The notes under the pieces are model-generated. The model did no database searches. It was not told where the DNA came from and worked only from the letters and a program-made list of their open reading frames with translations. A DNA stretch of 64,000 nucleotides from Comamonadaceae bacterium ALPHA2B (GTDB lineage Bacteria > Pseudomonadota > Gammaproteobacteria > Burkholderiales > Burkholderiaceae_C): positions 354,054-418,053 of the forward strand of contig SCOE01000001.1 in NCBI GenBank assembly GCA_005503065.1. Reading direction: 5' to 3'. Positions 53,448 to 63,903 of the stretch are shown here, piece after piece. The first letter of the stretch is position 1. Every line of letters begins with the position of its first letter. The position numbers and the translations under genes are program-made.

Positions 53448-54344
53448 CGGAAAGCGCTCGACCACGAGGTCGTGCAACGCCTGGGCCGCTGCCGACAGGC
53501 TGCCCTCGCGCCGTCGCACCAGCAGCATGCGCCGGCGCAGGGCGGGCAACGGCAGCGCACGCGTCACGATCGTGTCGCGCCGGAACTGGTAGAGCGTGAG
53601 CGTGGGCACCACGCTGATGCCCAGGCCCGCCTCGACCATGCCCATCACGGTGGCGAGCTGTTCGACCTCCAGCACGGTGTTCATCTGCAGCGGATGCAGC
53701 GCGGCCTCCAGCGCCTGGCGCACGCTGGAGTTGCGCGTCATGTGGATGAAGGGCCAGGGCGCGAGCTGGCGCAGCGTGAGGCGCGGCGCGGTGGCCAGCG
53801 GGTGGTCGGCACGGCACACGAGGTGGAATCGCTCGCTGCCCAGCACGTGCGTGTGCAGCTCGGCGGCATCGCTGCCGCGCAGGCCGGCGGCCGCCAGCGC
53901 GAAATCGGCCTGGCCGCCGCGCACGAGGTCGATGCAGGCGTCCGACAGCAGGTCCGACAGCGCGATCGTCACGCCCGGCCATGCGGCGCGGTACTCGGCG
54001 AACAGCGCGGGCAGCCAGCCGGCCGCGAGCGAGGGCAGGGCGGCGACGTGCACGCGGCCCTTGCGGCGCTCCACGTGGTCGGTCAGGTCGGCCAGCGCGC
54101 GCGACGCATCGGCGAGCAGTTGCCGCGCGGAGGGTTCGAACAGCCGTCCCTCGGGCGTGAGCTGCACGCTGCGCGTGTTGCGGTCGAACAGGCGCGTGCC
54201 CACCGCGTCCTCGAGCGAGCGGATCAGCGCGCTGAAGGCCGGCTGCGAGAGGTGCGTGGCCTGCGCGGCGCGGGTGAAGTTGCGCAGTTCCACCAGCGCC
54301 AGGAAGGCGCGCAGTGCGCGGGTCGACAGGTCGGGCGTGGCCAT
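53430..54344 (-). CDS. LysR-family transcriptional regulator
   Basis: A 304-residue regulator. Winged helix at residues 5-65 (LRAFLALVELRNFTRAAQAT, then SQPAFSALIRSLEDAVGTRL); effector domain from about 90 with VEAGLGISVVPTLTLYQF near 238. The ATG at 54344 is inside an inverted repeat ATTGATC...GATCAAT. It is divergent from the AtuA/Bug operon and most likely controls it. Its 3' end is formed by a dispersed repeat copy. Confidence 0.9.
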   Translation of the reverse strand: MATPDLSTRALRAFLALVELRNFTRAAQATHLSQPAFSALIRSLEDAVGTRLFDRNTRSVQLTPEGRLFEPSARQLLADASRALADLTDHVERRKGRVHVAALPSLAAGWLPALFAEYRAAWPGVTIALSDLLSDACIDLVRGGQADFALAAAGLRGSDAAELHTHVLGSERFHLVCRADHPLATAPRLTLRQLAPWPFIHMTRNSSVRQALEAALHPLQMNTVLEVEQLATVMGMVEAGLGISVVPTLTLYQFRRDTIVTRALPLPALRRRMLLVRRREGSLSAAAQALHDLVVERFPLLSIS

Positions 54345-54372
54345 TGATCTGCAATGCGGATCAATCGATCCG
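54343..54372. promoter_or_regulatory. two overlapping inverted repeats, LysR operator candidates
   Basis: ATTGATC (54343-54349) pairs with GATCAAT (54359-54365) across nine bases, and CGGATC-AATC-GATCCG is at 54357-54372. They overlap the LysR start codon and the divergent promoter region, so one is probably the autorepression site and the other the activation site. Confidence 0.7.
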
Positions 54373-54437
54373 AACTTTCGATTTTACGGATGACGGTGCG
54401 TTGCCTACATTGCGCGGACAACGACGACACCGGAGAC

Positions 54438-55826
54438 ATGACGAGCCCTGCGCCCTCCCCCTTGCTGATCGGCTGCGCCGCCGGCTTCTCGGGCGACCGC
54501 ACCGACGCTGCCGGCCCGGTGGTCGACACCCTGATCGCGCGGCTGCGCGCCGCCGACGCGCCGGCCGGCCAGCGCGCCTTCCTCATCTTCGAGACGCTGG
54601 CCGAGCGCACGCTCGCGCTGGCCCAGCTGCGCCGGCGGGCCGACCCCGAATCCGGCTACGAGCCGCTGCTCGACGACATGCTGCGCCCGGTGCTGGCCCG
54701 CTGCCTCGCGCACGGCATCCGCATCGTGAGCAACTTCGGCGCCGCGAACCCGCGCGCCGCCGCGCGCCACATCGCACGCATGGCGGGCGAGCTGGGCCTG
54801 GCCGTGCCGGCCATCGCGGTGGTGGAGGGCGACGACCTCTCCACGCCGGCGCAGCGCGCGCTGCTGCGCGGGCAACTCGGCGCCGGCTTCGACGCGCTGC
54901 AGGTGGTCAGCGCCAACGCCTACATCGGCGCCGAGCCGATCGCGGCGGCGCTGCGTGCCGGCGCGCAGGTCGTGGTCTGCGGCCGCGTGGCCGACCCGTC
55001 GCTGACGGTCGGCCCGGCGCTGGCGCACTTCGGCTGGGCGGCGGACGACTGGGACCGCATCGCCCGCGCGACCATGGCCGGCCACCTGCTGGAGTGCGGC
55101 GCCCAGGTGTGCGGCGGGTACTTCGCCGACCCGGGCTTCAAGGACGTGCCGGCGCCCGAGGCGATCGGCTTTCCGATCGCCGAGGTCGATGCCGACGGCG
55201 GCGTCGTCATCGGCAAGGCCGATGCACCGGGCGGTGTGGTCAGCGAAGCCACCGTCAAGGAACAACTGCTCTACGAGGTGCACGACCCCGCGGCCTACCT
55301 CACCCCCGACGTGGTGGCCGACATTGGCGAGGCCGAGGTCGTGCAGGTCGCGCCGAACCGGGTGCGCCTGTCGGGCGTGCGCGGCCACGCGCGTCCGCCC
55401 AGCCTCAAGGTCAATGTCTGCCACGAGGGCGGCTGGTTGGTCGAGGCCGGCATTTCCTACGCCGGCGCGCGGGCCGAGGCGCGCGCCCGCCTAGCGGCCG
55501 ACACGCTGCGCAAGCGCCTGCCAGGCCTCGCGTTGCGCGTGGACCTGATCGGCGCCGTGAGCCTGTTCGCGGACGACGATGGCCGCCTGCTGGCCGACAC
55601 GCCCGCCGGCGAGGCGCGCGACGTGCGCCTGCGCGTGGCCGCCGCCCATGCCGAGCGCGGGCAGGCCGAGCGCGTGGCACGCGAGGTCATGGCGCTGTAC
55701 ACCTGCGGCCCGGCCGGCGGCGGCGGCGTGCGCAGCGCGCTCACGCCGCGGCTGAACACCGTGTCCTGCCTGCTGCCGCGCGGGGCGGTGCCGACGCGCT
55801 TCGAGATCGTGGAAGGGACCGCATGA
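54438..55826 (+). CDS. AtuA-family protein (acyclic terpene utilisation-like, DUF1446)
   Basis: A 462-residue protein of the AtuA/DUF1446 family. LLIGCAAGFSGDRTDAAGPV at the start, GIRIVSNFGAANPRAAAR near residue 95, VCGRVADPSLTVGPALAHFG near 182 and PPSLKVNVCHEGGWLVEAGI near 320 are family-like. Members occur in terpene-acid catabolism and in several carboxylate clusters; their biochemical role is poorly known. GGAGAC precedes the ATG. Its stop overlaps the next ATG (ATGA), so it is translated with the small partner. Confidence 0.83.
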   Translation: MTSPAPSPLLIGCAAGFSGDRTDAAGPVVDTLIARLRAADAPAGQRAFLIFETLAERTLALAQLRRRADPESGYEPLLDDMLRPVLARCLAHGIRIVSNFGAANPRAAARHIARMAGELGLAVPAIAVVEGDDLSTPAQRALLRGQLGAGFDALQVVSANAYIGAEPIAAALRAGAQVVVCGRVADPSLTVGPALAHFGWAADDWDRIARATMAGHLLECGAQVCGGYFADPGFKDVPAPEAIGFPIAEVDADGGVVIGKADAPGGVVSEATVKEQLLYEVHDPAAYLTPDVVADIGEAEVVQVAPNRVRLSGVRGHARPPSLKVNVCHEGGWLVEAGISYAGARAEARARLAADTLRKRLPGLALRVDLIGAVSLFADDDGRLLADTPAGEARDVRLRVAAAHAERGQAERVAREVMALYTCGPAGGGGVRSALTPRLNTVSCLLPRGAVPTRFEIVEGTA

Positions 55827-56182
55827 GCCGCATCGTCACCGTCCCGCTCGACCGCCTGGCCCACGGCCGCACAGGCGACAAGGGCAACCGCTCCAACATC
55901 AGCGTGATCGCCTGGCACCCGGCACTGTGGCCGCTGCTCGTCGAGCAGCTGACCGAGGCCCGCGTGGCCGCGCAGTTCGCGCACCGAAGGCCCACGCGCG
56001 TGCAGCGCTTCGTGCTGCCGAAGCTGCAGGCCATGAATTTCGTCATCGACGACGTGCTCGATGGCGGCGTGAACGACGCGCTCAACCTCGACACGCACGG
56101 CAAGTCGCTGTCGTACCTGCTGCTGGCGCTGGAGATCGAGGTTCCCGAGCCACTGCTTCGGCACCTCGCCGGGCCCGCCTGA
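55823..56182 (+). CDS. AtuA C-terminal-domain-like small partner protein
   Basis: A 119-residue protein beginning IVTVPLDRLAHGRTGDKGN, typical of the AtuA-associated small domain that in other bacteria is fused to the end of AtuA-type proteins. It also has RRPTRVQRFVLPKLQAMNFV and DGGVNDALNLDTHGKSLSY. Likely forms a complex with the preceding protein, whose stop overlaps its ATG. Biochemical function unknown. Confidence 0.82.
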   Translation: MSRIVTVPLDRLAHGRTGDKGNRSNISVIAWHPALWPLLVEQLTEARVAAQFAHRRPTRVQRFVLPKLQAMNFVIDDVLDGGVNDALNLDTHGKSLSYLLLALEIEVPEPLLRHLAGPA

Positions 56183-56218
56183 CGCTTTCCCATTCTTTCA
56201 AACCAGGAGACAAGAGAC

Positions 56219-57181
56219 ATGCACCGCATCACCCGCTTCGCCGCCGCCGCGCTGGCCTTCACCGCCCTCGCCGCCGGCGCGCAGGGCTTTCCCGACAAGC
56301 CCATCACCTTCGTCGTGCCCTTCGCCGCCGGCACCGCCACCGACCAGATCGCGCGGGCGCTGGGCAACGCGATCACGGCAGAGACGAAGCAGTCGGTGGT
56401 CATCGACAACAAGGCCGGCGCGAGCGGCTTCATCGCCTCGCAGTTCGTCGCCAAGGCGCCGGCCGACGGCTACACGGTGCTCGTCACCACCAACACCACG
56501 CATGCGGCCAACGAGCACCTGTACAGGAAGCTGCCCTACGACCCGGTGAAGGATTTCGCGCCCATCGCCGGCCTGGGCAAGGGCGGGCAGATCATGGTGG
56601 TGGCGCCGACCTTCCCGGCGAAGACGGTGGCCGAGTTCATCGCGCTCGCCAAGAAGGAGCCGGGCAAGTACAGCTTCGGCAGCGGCAGCTCGTCCAGCCG
56701 CATGGCCGGCGAGCTGCTGCAGCAGATGGCCGACATCAAGCTGCTGCACGTGCCGTACAAGAGCAACACGCTGGCCGTGACCGACCTCATGGGCGGCCAG
56801 ATCCACATGATGATCACCGACACCGCGACCGGCCTGCCGCAGGTCAAGGCCGGCAAGCTGCGTGCGCTGGGCATGTCGAGTGCGAAGCGTTCGCCGCTCG
56901 CGCCCGACGTGCCGACCATCGCCGAAGCGGGCGTGAAGGGCTACGAGATGGGGTACTGGTTCGCCGCCTATGCGCCGGCGAAGACGCCGCCCGCGGTGGT
57001 GGCGAAGCTCAACGAGCTGCTGGTGAAGGCCGCGAAGAGCGAGTCGGCCAAGAGTGCCTTCTACGAGCCGACCGGCACCGAGGTCTTCACCACCACGCCC
57101 GACGAGATGGCGAAGTTCCAGGCCGCCGAATCGCAGAAGTGGGGCCGCATCGTCAAGGCGGCAGGCATCGAGGCGGAGTGA
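56219..57181 (+). CDS. Bug-family tripartite tricarboxylate transporter substrate-binding protein
   Basis: A 320-residue periplasmic receptor with a Sec signal (FAAAALAFTALAAGAQG). FVVPFAAGTATDQIARALG near residue 31, DNKAGASGFIASQFVAKAPA near 62, FGSGSSSSRMAGELLQQMA near 155 and VPYKSNTLAVTDLMGGQI near 180 are the Bug ligand loops. It follows the AtuA pair by 36 bases, CCAGGAG at 56203-56209, so it probably captures the compound they process. No TctAB genes are near. Confidence 0.92.
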   Translation: MHRITRFAAAALAFTALAAGAQGFPDKPITFVVPFAAGTATDQIARALGNAITAETKQSVVIDNKAGASGFIASQFVAKAPADGYTVLVTTNTTHAANEHLYRKLPYDPVKDFAPIAGLGKGGQIMVVAPTFPAKTVAEFIALAKKEPGKYSFGSGSSSSRMAGELLQQMADIKLLHVPYKSNTLAVTDLMGGQIHMMITDTATGLPQVKAGKLRALGMSSAKRSPLAPDVPTIAEAGVKGYEMGYWFAAYAPAKTPPAVVAKLNELLVKAAKSESAKSAFYEPTGTEVFTTTPDEMAKFQAAESQKWGRIVKAAGIEAE

Positions 57182-57197
57182 TCGCTGCGCGAGCGGA

Positions 57198-57262
57198 TTT
57201 CAAGCCAAAAGTGCCTCCAGCGCCCGCTGCATCTGCGCAGGGTGCTATGAATTCAGGAGCAA
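57198..57262 (+). repeat. dispersed two-hairpin repeat, copy H
   Basis: TTTCAAGCCAAAAGTGCCTC, CAGCGCCCGCTGCATCTGCG and GCTATGAATTCAGGAGC lie 17 bases past the Bug gene. Both arms are partly degenerate. Confidence 0.7.
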
Positions 57263-57305
57263 TCCCTCGGCATGGCGCTGCCGCGGCGGGATTGCCGCCG
57301 TCGAT

Positions 57306-57321
57306 CTGTATGCATGTACAG
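57306..57321. promoter_or_regulatory. LexA box (SOS operator) at the start of the helicase gene
   Basis: CTGT-ATGCATGT-ACAG is an exact match to CTGT-N8-ACAG, the LexA recognition pattern used by beta- and gammaproteobacteria. It overlaps an in-frame ATG at 57314 and ends 7 bases before the preferred GTG start, so LexA should repress the gene. Confidence 0.72.
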
Positions 57322-57328
57322 TTCCGGC

Positions 57329-59638
57329 GTGTCCGACCCCCACGCGCCCGATGAGCCTCTGCTGAGCGTGTCCGTGCGTGCCCTGTGCGCGTTCGCGGCG
57401 CGCGCGGGCGACCTGGACCTGCGCTTCACGCCCGCCCCCACGGCCCTGGAGGGCGCCGAGGGCCATCGCCGCGTGCAGGCCCGCCGCGGCCCGGACTACG
57501 AAAGCGAAATCGGGCTGCGCATGGCCTGTGAGGGCCTGCAACTGCGTGGACGGGCCGACGGCTTCGATGCCGAGGCCGGCCGGCTCGAGGAGATCAAGAC
57601 GCACCGTGGCCCGGTCGCCCGTGTGCGCGCCAACCAGCGGGCCCTGCACTGGGCGCAGGCCAAGGTTTACGGCGCCATGCTGTGCGCTGATCGCGGCCTG
57701 GATGAATTGGAGATCGCGCTCGTCTACCTCGAACTCGACAGCGACGAGGAGACACCGGTCGAAGCCCGTTTCGGTGCCGCCGAACTCCAGGCGCATGCCG
57801 AGGCGCTGTGCCGCCGCTATGCCGACTGGGCGCGGCAGGAGCGCCAGCGCCGCGCGGCCCTGGACGACGCCCTTGGCCAACTCGCCTTTCCACAGGCGCG
57901 TTTTCGCGACGGGCAGCGCCGCTTCGCGGCCGGCGTGTACCAGGCGGTGCGCGACGGCCGGCCGCTGCTGGCGCAGGCGCCCACCGGCATCGGCAAGACG
58001 CTGGCGGCGCTGTTCCCGGCGCTCAAGGCACGGCCCGGCGCGCGCGTGGACAAGGTCTTCTACCTCACGGCCAAGACGCCCGGCCGCACCGTGGCGCTGG
58101 AGGCGCTGGAACGGCTGCACCCCGGCGCGCCGGCGCTGCGGGTGCTGGCGCTCGAATCGCGCGAACGCGCCTGCGTGCACCCGGGGCGCGCCTGCCACGG
58201 CGACGCCTGTCCGCTCGCCAAGGGCTTCTTCGACCGGCTGCCGGCCGCGCGCGCCGCCGCGGCCGACGCCGGCTGGCTCGATGCGCCGGCGCTCGCGCGC
58301 ATCGCGGCCGACGCCCAGGTCTGCCCTTACTACCTGTCGCAGGAGATGGTGCGCTGGGCCGACGTGGTGGTGGCCGACTACAACCACTGGTTCGATCCGC
58401 ACGCGCTGCTCTTCGCCCTGGCGCAGGACGAGGAATGGCGCGTCGCGCTGCTGGTCGACGAGGCGCACAACCTGCTGGAGCGCGCGCGGGCGATGTACTC
58501 CGGCGCACTCGACGGCGCCGCCCTGCGCCGGGCGGTGGCGATGGCACCACGCGTCGTGGCCGGGCCGCTGCGCGCCGTGCAGCGCGAGTGGGCGGCCGCC
58601 GGGCGGGCCGCCCGCGCCGATGATGCGGCCAGCCGCTTCCGCACCCGGGTGCCCGATGGGCTGACGCAGGCCGTGCGCCAGGCGGTGGTGGCGCTGACCG
58701 AGCACCTCGCGCAGGACCCGGCCGCGGGGGACGGCCCGCTGCACGCGAGCTTCTTCGAGCTGCTGCAGCTGGACCGGCTGATCGAGGATTTCGACTGCGA
58801 CTTCCTGCTGGAAGTGGCCGGCGACGCCGACCACGGCTGCCTGGCCGTGCGCAACCTCGTGCCGGCGACGCCGTTGCGCGGACGCTGGGCGGCGGCGCAT
58901 GCGGGCGTCGCCTTCTCCGCCACCTTCGCGCCCTTCGACTTCTACCGCGACACGCTGGGCCTGCCGGCGCGCACCGCGACGCTGGACGTGCCCTCGCCCT
59001 TCGGGCCCGAGCAACTGGAGCTTCACATCGCCGAGGGCCTGTCGGGCCGCGCGCGCCACCGCACGCACGCCCTGCCGCAGCTGGTACGCACGGTGGCCGA
59101 GCGCTGTCGTGAACGGCCGGGCAACTACCTCGTCTTCCTGGGCAGCCTGGACTACGTGGCCGCCTTCTCGGCGGCACTGGCGCGCGCGCAGCCGGGTCTG
59201 CCCGTGTGGACGCAGACGCCCGCCATGGACGCCGGCGCCCGCCACGCCTTCATCGACCGCTTCGCGCCGGGTGGCCACGGCGTGGGTGTGGCGGTGCTCG
59301 GCGGTGCCTTCGGCGAAGGGGTGGACCTGCCGGGCGACCGGCTGGTGGGCGTGTTCATCGCGGGATTGGGGCTGCCGCCGCATGACGCCTTCAACGAACA
59401 GGTGCGCCAGCGCATGGACGCGCGATTCGGTGCCGGCTACGACTACACGTACCTCTATCCGGGGCTGCAGAAGGTGGCGCAGGCGGCGGGCCGGGTGATC
59501 CGCACCGAGACCGACCGCGGCGCGCTCTTCCTGCTCGACGACCGCTTCCTCGAGCCGGCGGTGCAGGCGTTGCTGCCGGCATGGTGGGCGGTGGAGCGTG
59601 CGCTGCCGGCGTCGGCATTGGCCGCGCCCACCGGCTGA
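57329..59638 (+). CDS. DinG/XPD-type ATP-dependent helicase with N-terminal PD-(D/E)XK nuclease-like domain
   Basis: 769 residues from the GTG at 57329 (MSDPHAPDEP-type start); ATG 57314 would lie in the LexA box. Residues about 10-165 look like a Cas4/RecB-type nuclease: LRGRADGF near 73 and EEIKTHRG near 88, then an LHWAQAKVYGA helix. The helicase has Walker A QAPTGIGKT near 214, four Cys (ERACVHPGRACHGDACP and VCPYY) suiting an iron-sulfur cluster, VDEAHN near 376 and a motif VI-like QAAGRVIRTETDRG near 725. Probably unwinds damaged DNA during the SOS response. Confidence 0.88.
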   Translation: MSDPHAPDEPLLSVSVRALCAFAARAGDLDLRFTPAPTALEGAEGHRRVQARRGPDYESEIGLRMACEGLQLRGRADGFDAEAGRLEEIKTHRGPVARVRANQRALHWAQAKVYGAMLCADRGLDELEIALVYLELDSDEETPVEARFGAAELQAHAEALCRRYADWARQERQRRAALDDALGQLAFPQARFRDGQRRFAAGVYQAVRDGRPLLAQAPTGIGKTLAALFPALKARPGARVDKVFYLTAKTPGRTVALEALERLHPGAPALRVLALESRERACVHPGRACHGDACPLAKGFFDRLPAARAAAADAGWLDAPALARIAADAQVCPYYLSQEMVRWADVVVADYNHWFDPHALLFALAQDEEWRVALLVDEAHNLLERARAMYSGALDGAALRRAVAMAPRVVAGPLRAVQREWAAAGRAARADDAASRFRTRVPDGLTQAVRQAVVALTEHLAQDPAAGDGPLHASFFELLQLDRLIEDFDCDFLLEVAGDADHGCLAVRNLVPATPLRGRWAAAHAGVAFSATFAPFDFYRDTLGLPARTATLDVPSPFGPEQLELHIAEGLSGRARHRTHALPQLVRTVAERCRERPGNYLVFLGSLDYVAAFSAALARAQPGLPVWTQTPAMDAGARHAFIDRFAPGGHGVGVAVLGGAFGEGVDLPGDRLVGVFIAGLGLPPHDAFNEQVRQRMDARFGAGYDYTYLYPGLQKVAQAAGRVIRTETDRGALFLLDDRFLEPAVQALLPAWWAVERALPASALAAPTG

Positions 59639-59703
59639 TTCTTCAAGAGAAAAGTGGCTGCGACGCCCGCGGAACGGGCGCAAGCAGCTATGAAAAATAT
59701 AGC
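59639..59703 (+). repeat. dispersed two-hairpin repeat, copy I
   Basis: TTCTTCAAGAGAAAAGTGGC, then CGCCCGC-GGAAC-GGGCG and GCTATGAAAAATATAGC, beginning immediately after the helicase stop and ending 8 bases before the PLD-family stop. It separates convergent genes, as copies A and B do. Confidence 0.78.
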
Positions 59704-59711
59704 GGCCGCGT

Positions 59712-61439
59712 TCAGAGCATCGAATCCGGCGCCAGCGGCCCGATCACTTTCAGCAGCATGCGCAGGCCCACGCTCGCATCGGGCTCGCTGCGCGCGTCCT
59801 TCAGGCCGCTGCCCTGCGGCGCGCGCCAGACCAGGCCGGCGCCGTCGGGGTTCTTCTCGACGTGCCAGGCGCCCTCGCGCAGGCTGGTCTCGATGAGTTC
59901 GGCCGCCTGCTTCGACAGTGCGGTGCTGCGGATGAGCAGCGCAATCTCGGTGTTCTGCTCCTGCGAGCGCAGGTCCAGGTTCATCGAGCCCACGACCAGC
60001 AGCCGGCCGTCGAGCACCAGCACCTTGGAGTGCAGCATGGCGCGCGATTCGCCGGTGACGCCGGCGCCCGAGGTGCCCAGCGCGCTGCCGACGGTGGCCT
60101 GCTCGCTGCGCATCTCGTACAGCTCGATGCCCATGCCCAGCATCTCTTCGCGGTGGCGCGCATAGCCCACGTGCGCGATCGGCGCGTCGTTGGACGCCAG
60201 CGAATTGGTGAGCACGCGGATGCGAACGCCGCGGGCGCGCGCGTCCGCGAAGGCCTTCTTGATCTCCGGCCCCGGAACAAAGTAGGGCGAGATGATGAGC
60301 AGGTCGCGCCGGGCCTGGCCGATGAACTGCAGCAGGCCCTCGACCACGGTCTCGCCTGCGGGCAGTTCGCCGGCGGGCGGGCGCGGCGCGTTCGGCGCCG
60401 GGCCGGCGGCCGCCTGCGCGTCCGCCGCGATCTTGGCGGGGCCGTCGGCGATGAGGGTGGCCGGCGCCCAGACGAAAGGCAGCGTCTTCAGGTCCACCGG
60501 CTTCTGGTCCCACACGCGCGCACGGCGCTGGGCCTCGGCCTGCGACTTGTCCTTGGCCCCGTCGCCCTCGAAGGCGGCGCCGGAAGGGCGCGGCTCGCCG
60601 TCGGGCGGCTTGGGCGCGTCGGACGACGCCTTGCCCTGGTCGCGTTCGGCGCGCGCCTTCTCGCGGATCTTGTCGAGCTCCTCGCGGCTGACCAGCGACT
60701 GCACCGGGTAGGCGCGTTCGTTGTTCCAGTAGCTGTCGAAGCTCTTGGACATCTCGCGCACCACCGGCCCGGCGGCCAGCACGTCGAGGTCGACGAAATT
60801 GCCCGCGTCGCCGTGGCCGAAGTACGCATCGCCCAGGTTGCGCCCGCCGGTGATGCCCATCGCGTTGTCGGCGATGAAGAGCTTGTTGTGCATGCGCTGC
60901 TGGATGCGCTTGGCGTCACCGAGCGAATTCACGATCCGGCCGAGCGAGGAGGAGCGTGCGCCGGCCAGGGGGTTGAAGAGCCGCACCTGGATGTTCGGCT
61001 CGTAGGCCAGCCCCAGGACCAGCGCGTTGCGTCCGGTGCTGTGGAAGTCGTCGATGAGGATGCGCACGCGCACGCCGCGCGCCGCCGCCTCGCGCACGCT
61101 GCGCATGAGGCGGCCGGTGCTGGCGTCGGCATGGATGGCGTAGTACTGCAGGTCCAGCGTCTTCTGCGCGCCTTCGGCCAGCGCCAGCCGAGCGCCATAG
61201 GCCGACTGCGGCCCGTCGAGCAGCGCGAAGCCCGACGCCGAGGCCGCCGTGCCCCGCCGCGCCGTGACCAGGTCGCCGAGCGTCGTTCCCGCCGGCGAGG
61301 CGAGGGCCGTCGATTCCGGCCGATCCACATTCTTGGGAAGTTCCGCGCAGGCCGTCATGGCCAGGGCGATCAGGAGGCTGGCACTTGCGCGCAGGGCGGT
61401 GGGCAGCCAGCGCCCAGTGGCGCGCGGTCGAGGGGGCAT
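59712..61439 (-). CDS. phospholipase D-family (cardiolipin-synthase-like) lipoprotein
   Basis: A 575-residue protein with a lipoprotein signal (SLLIALAMTAC, Cys 31). Two HKD motifs are intact: HNKLFIADN near residue 182 and HSKVLVLDG near 469, each followed by a Gly-Gly/Asn segment. A charged, Ala/Pro-rich insert of about 100 residues lies between them (about 270-370). The family includes cardiolipin synthases and phosphatidyltransferases; a periplasm-facing phospholipid-modifying role is likely. ATG at 61439; an upstream start at 61496 is possible. Confidence 0.86.
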   Translation of the reverse strand: MPPRPRATGRWLPTALRASASLLIALAMTACAELPKNVDRPESTALASPAGTTLGDLVTARRGTAASASGFALLDGPQSAYGARLALAEGAQKTLDLQYYAIHADASTGRLMRSVREAAARGVRVRILIDDFHSTGRNALVLGLAYEPNIQVRLFNPLAGARSSSLGRIVNSLGDAKRIQQRMHNKLFIADNAMGITGGRNLGDAYFGHGDAGNFVDLDVLAAGPVVREMSKSFDSYWNNERAYPVQSLVSREELDKIREKARAERDQGKASSDAPKPPDGEPRPSGAAFEGDGAKDKSQAEAQRRARVWDQKPVDLKTLPFVWAPATLIADGPAKIAADAQAAAGPAPNAPRPPAGELPAGETVVEGLLQFIGQARRDLLIISPYFVPGPEIKKAFADARARGVRIRVLTNSLASNDAPIAHVGYARHREEMLGMGIELYEMRSEQATVGSALGTSGAGVTGESRAMLHSKVLVLDGRLLVVGSMNLDLRSQEQNTEIALLIRSTALSKQAAELIETSLREGAWHVEKNPDGAGLVWRAPQGSGLKDARSEPDASVGLRMLLKVIGPLAPDSML

Positions 61440-61552
61440 GGCGGAACGTTGGGGTGGAACGGACCCCGGGTATAGCAAGCGCGGCACGGCGTCCATGTCG
61501 GACAACCGTGCGCGCGCGATGCAGCCACCGCCGCGTCGTGGGCCGCGCGGGA

Positions 61553-63457
<1,905 letters not shown>

Positions 63458-63740
63458 GTGTGGGGCAAATTATCCGGGGGGGCATGTGTCGCCTGGAAAG
63501 CCCCTGCGATTCGCCAGCCGCCCGTCGCTATAGGTGCTCCTCTGTAGGTGCTCTATAGGCGCCGCTGACTGAGAGGTCTTTGCTGGTCCGATGGCTGCGG
63601 TGCGTCAATCGATTGGATCGAACGAGATGGCGTGCACGGCGCCAAAACTGGCATATACTGGCGGGCTCGACTGACATCGCGCAAGCGACGAGGCGCCGAA
63701 AGGCGGCTCGGAGATTCGAGAAAACGAAATCAAAAATAAC

Positions 63741-63770
63741 TTGATGAGTTTTCAAAAACCGTGTCATAAT
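63741..63770 (+). promoter_or_regulatory. sigma-70 promoter, upstream of the pair
   Basis: TTGATG at 63741-63746 and CATAAT at 63765-63770, 18 bases apart; the spacer contains TTTTCAAAAACCGTGT, nearly the same as in the downstream promoter 133 bases on. Confidence 0.65.
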
Positions 63771-63873
63771 CGCAGGCTCGGCTGAAACGAGGTGGTTGCT
63801 GAAGGCGACTGACGAGTTTGGGTTGAGCGGGGTGGTTGTGTTGATTGCGAGATCGACGCAAAGACCCCAGAAG

Positions 63874-63903
63874 TTGACAGGTCTTCAAAAAACGTGTGAT
63901 AAT
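63874..63903 (+). promoter_or_regulatory. sigma-70 promoter, downstream of the pair
   Basis: Consensus TTGACA at 63874-63879 and GATAAT at 63898-63903, 18 bases apart; the spacer has GTCTTCAAAAAACGTGT. It is the best promoter match in the window. Confidence 0.75.

Noticed and set aside
57245..59683. An 812-codon minus-strand frame over the helicase gene
   Set aside because: Same shadow effect; helicase motifs on the plus strand are unambiguous.
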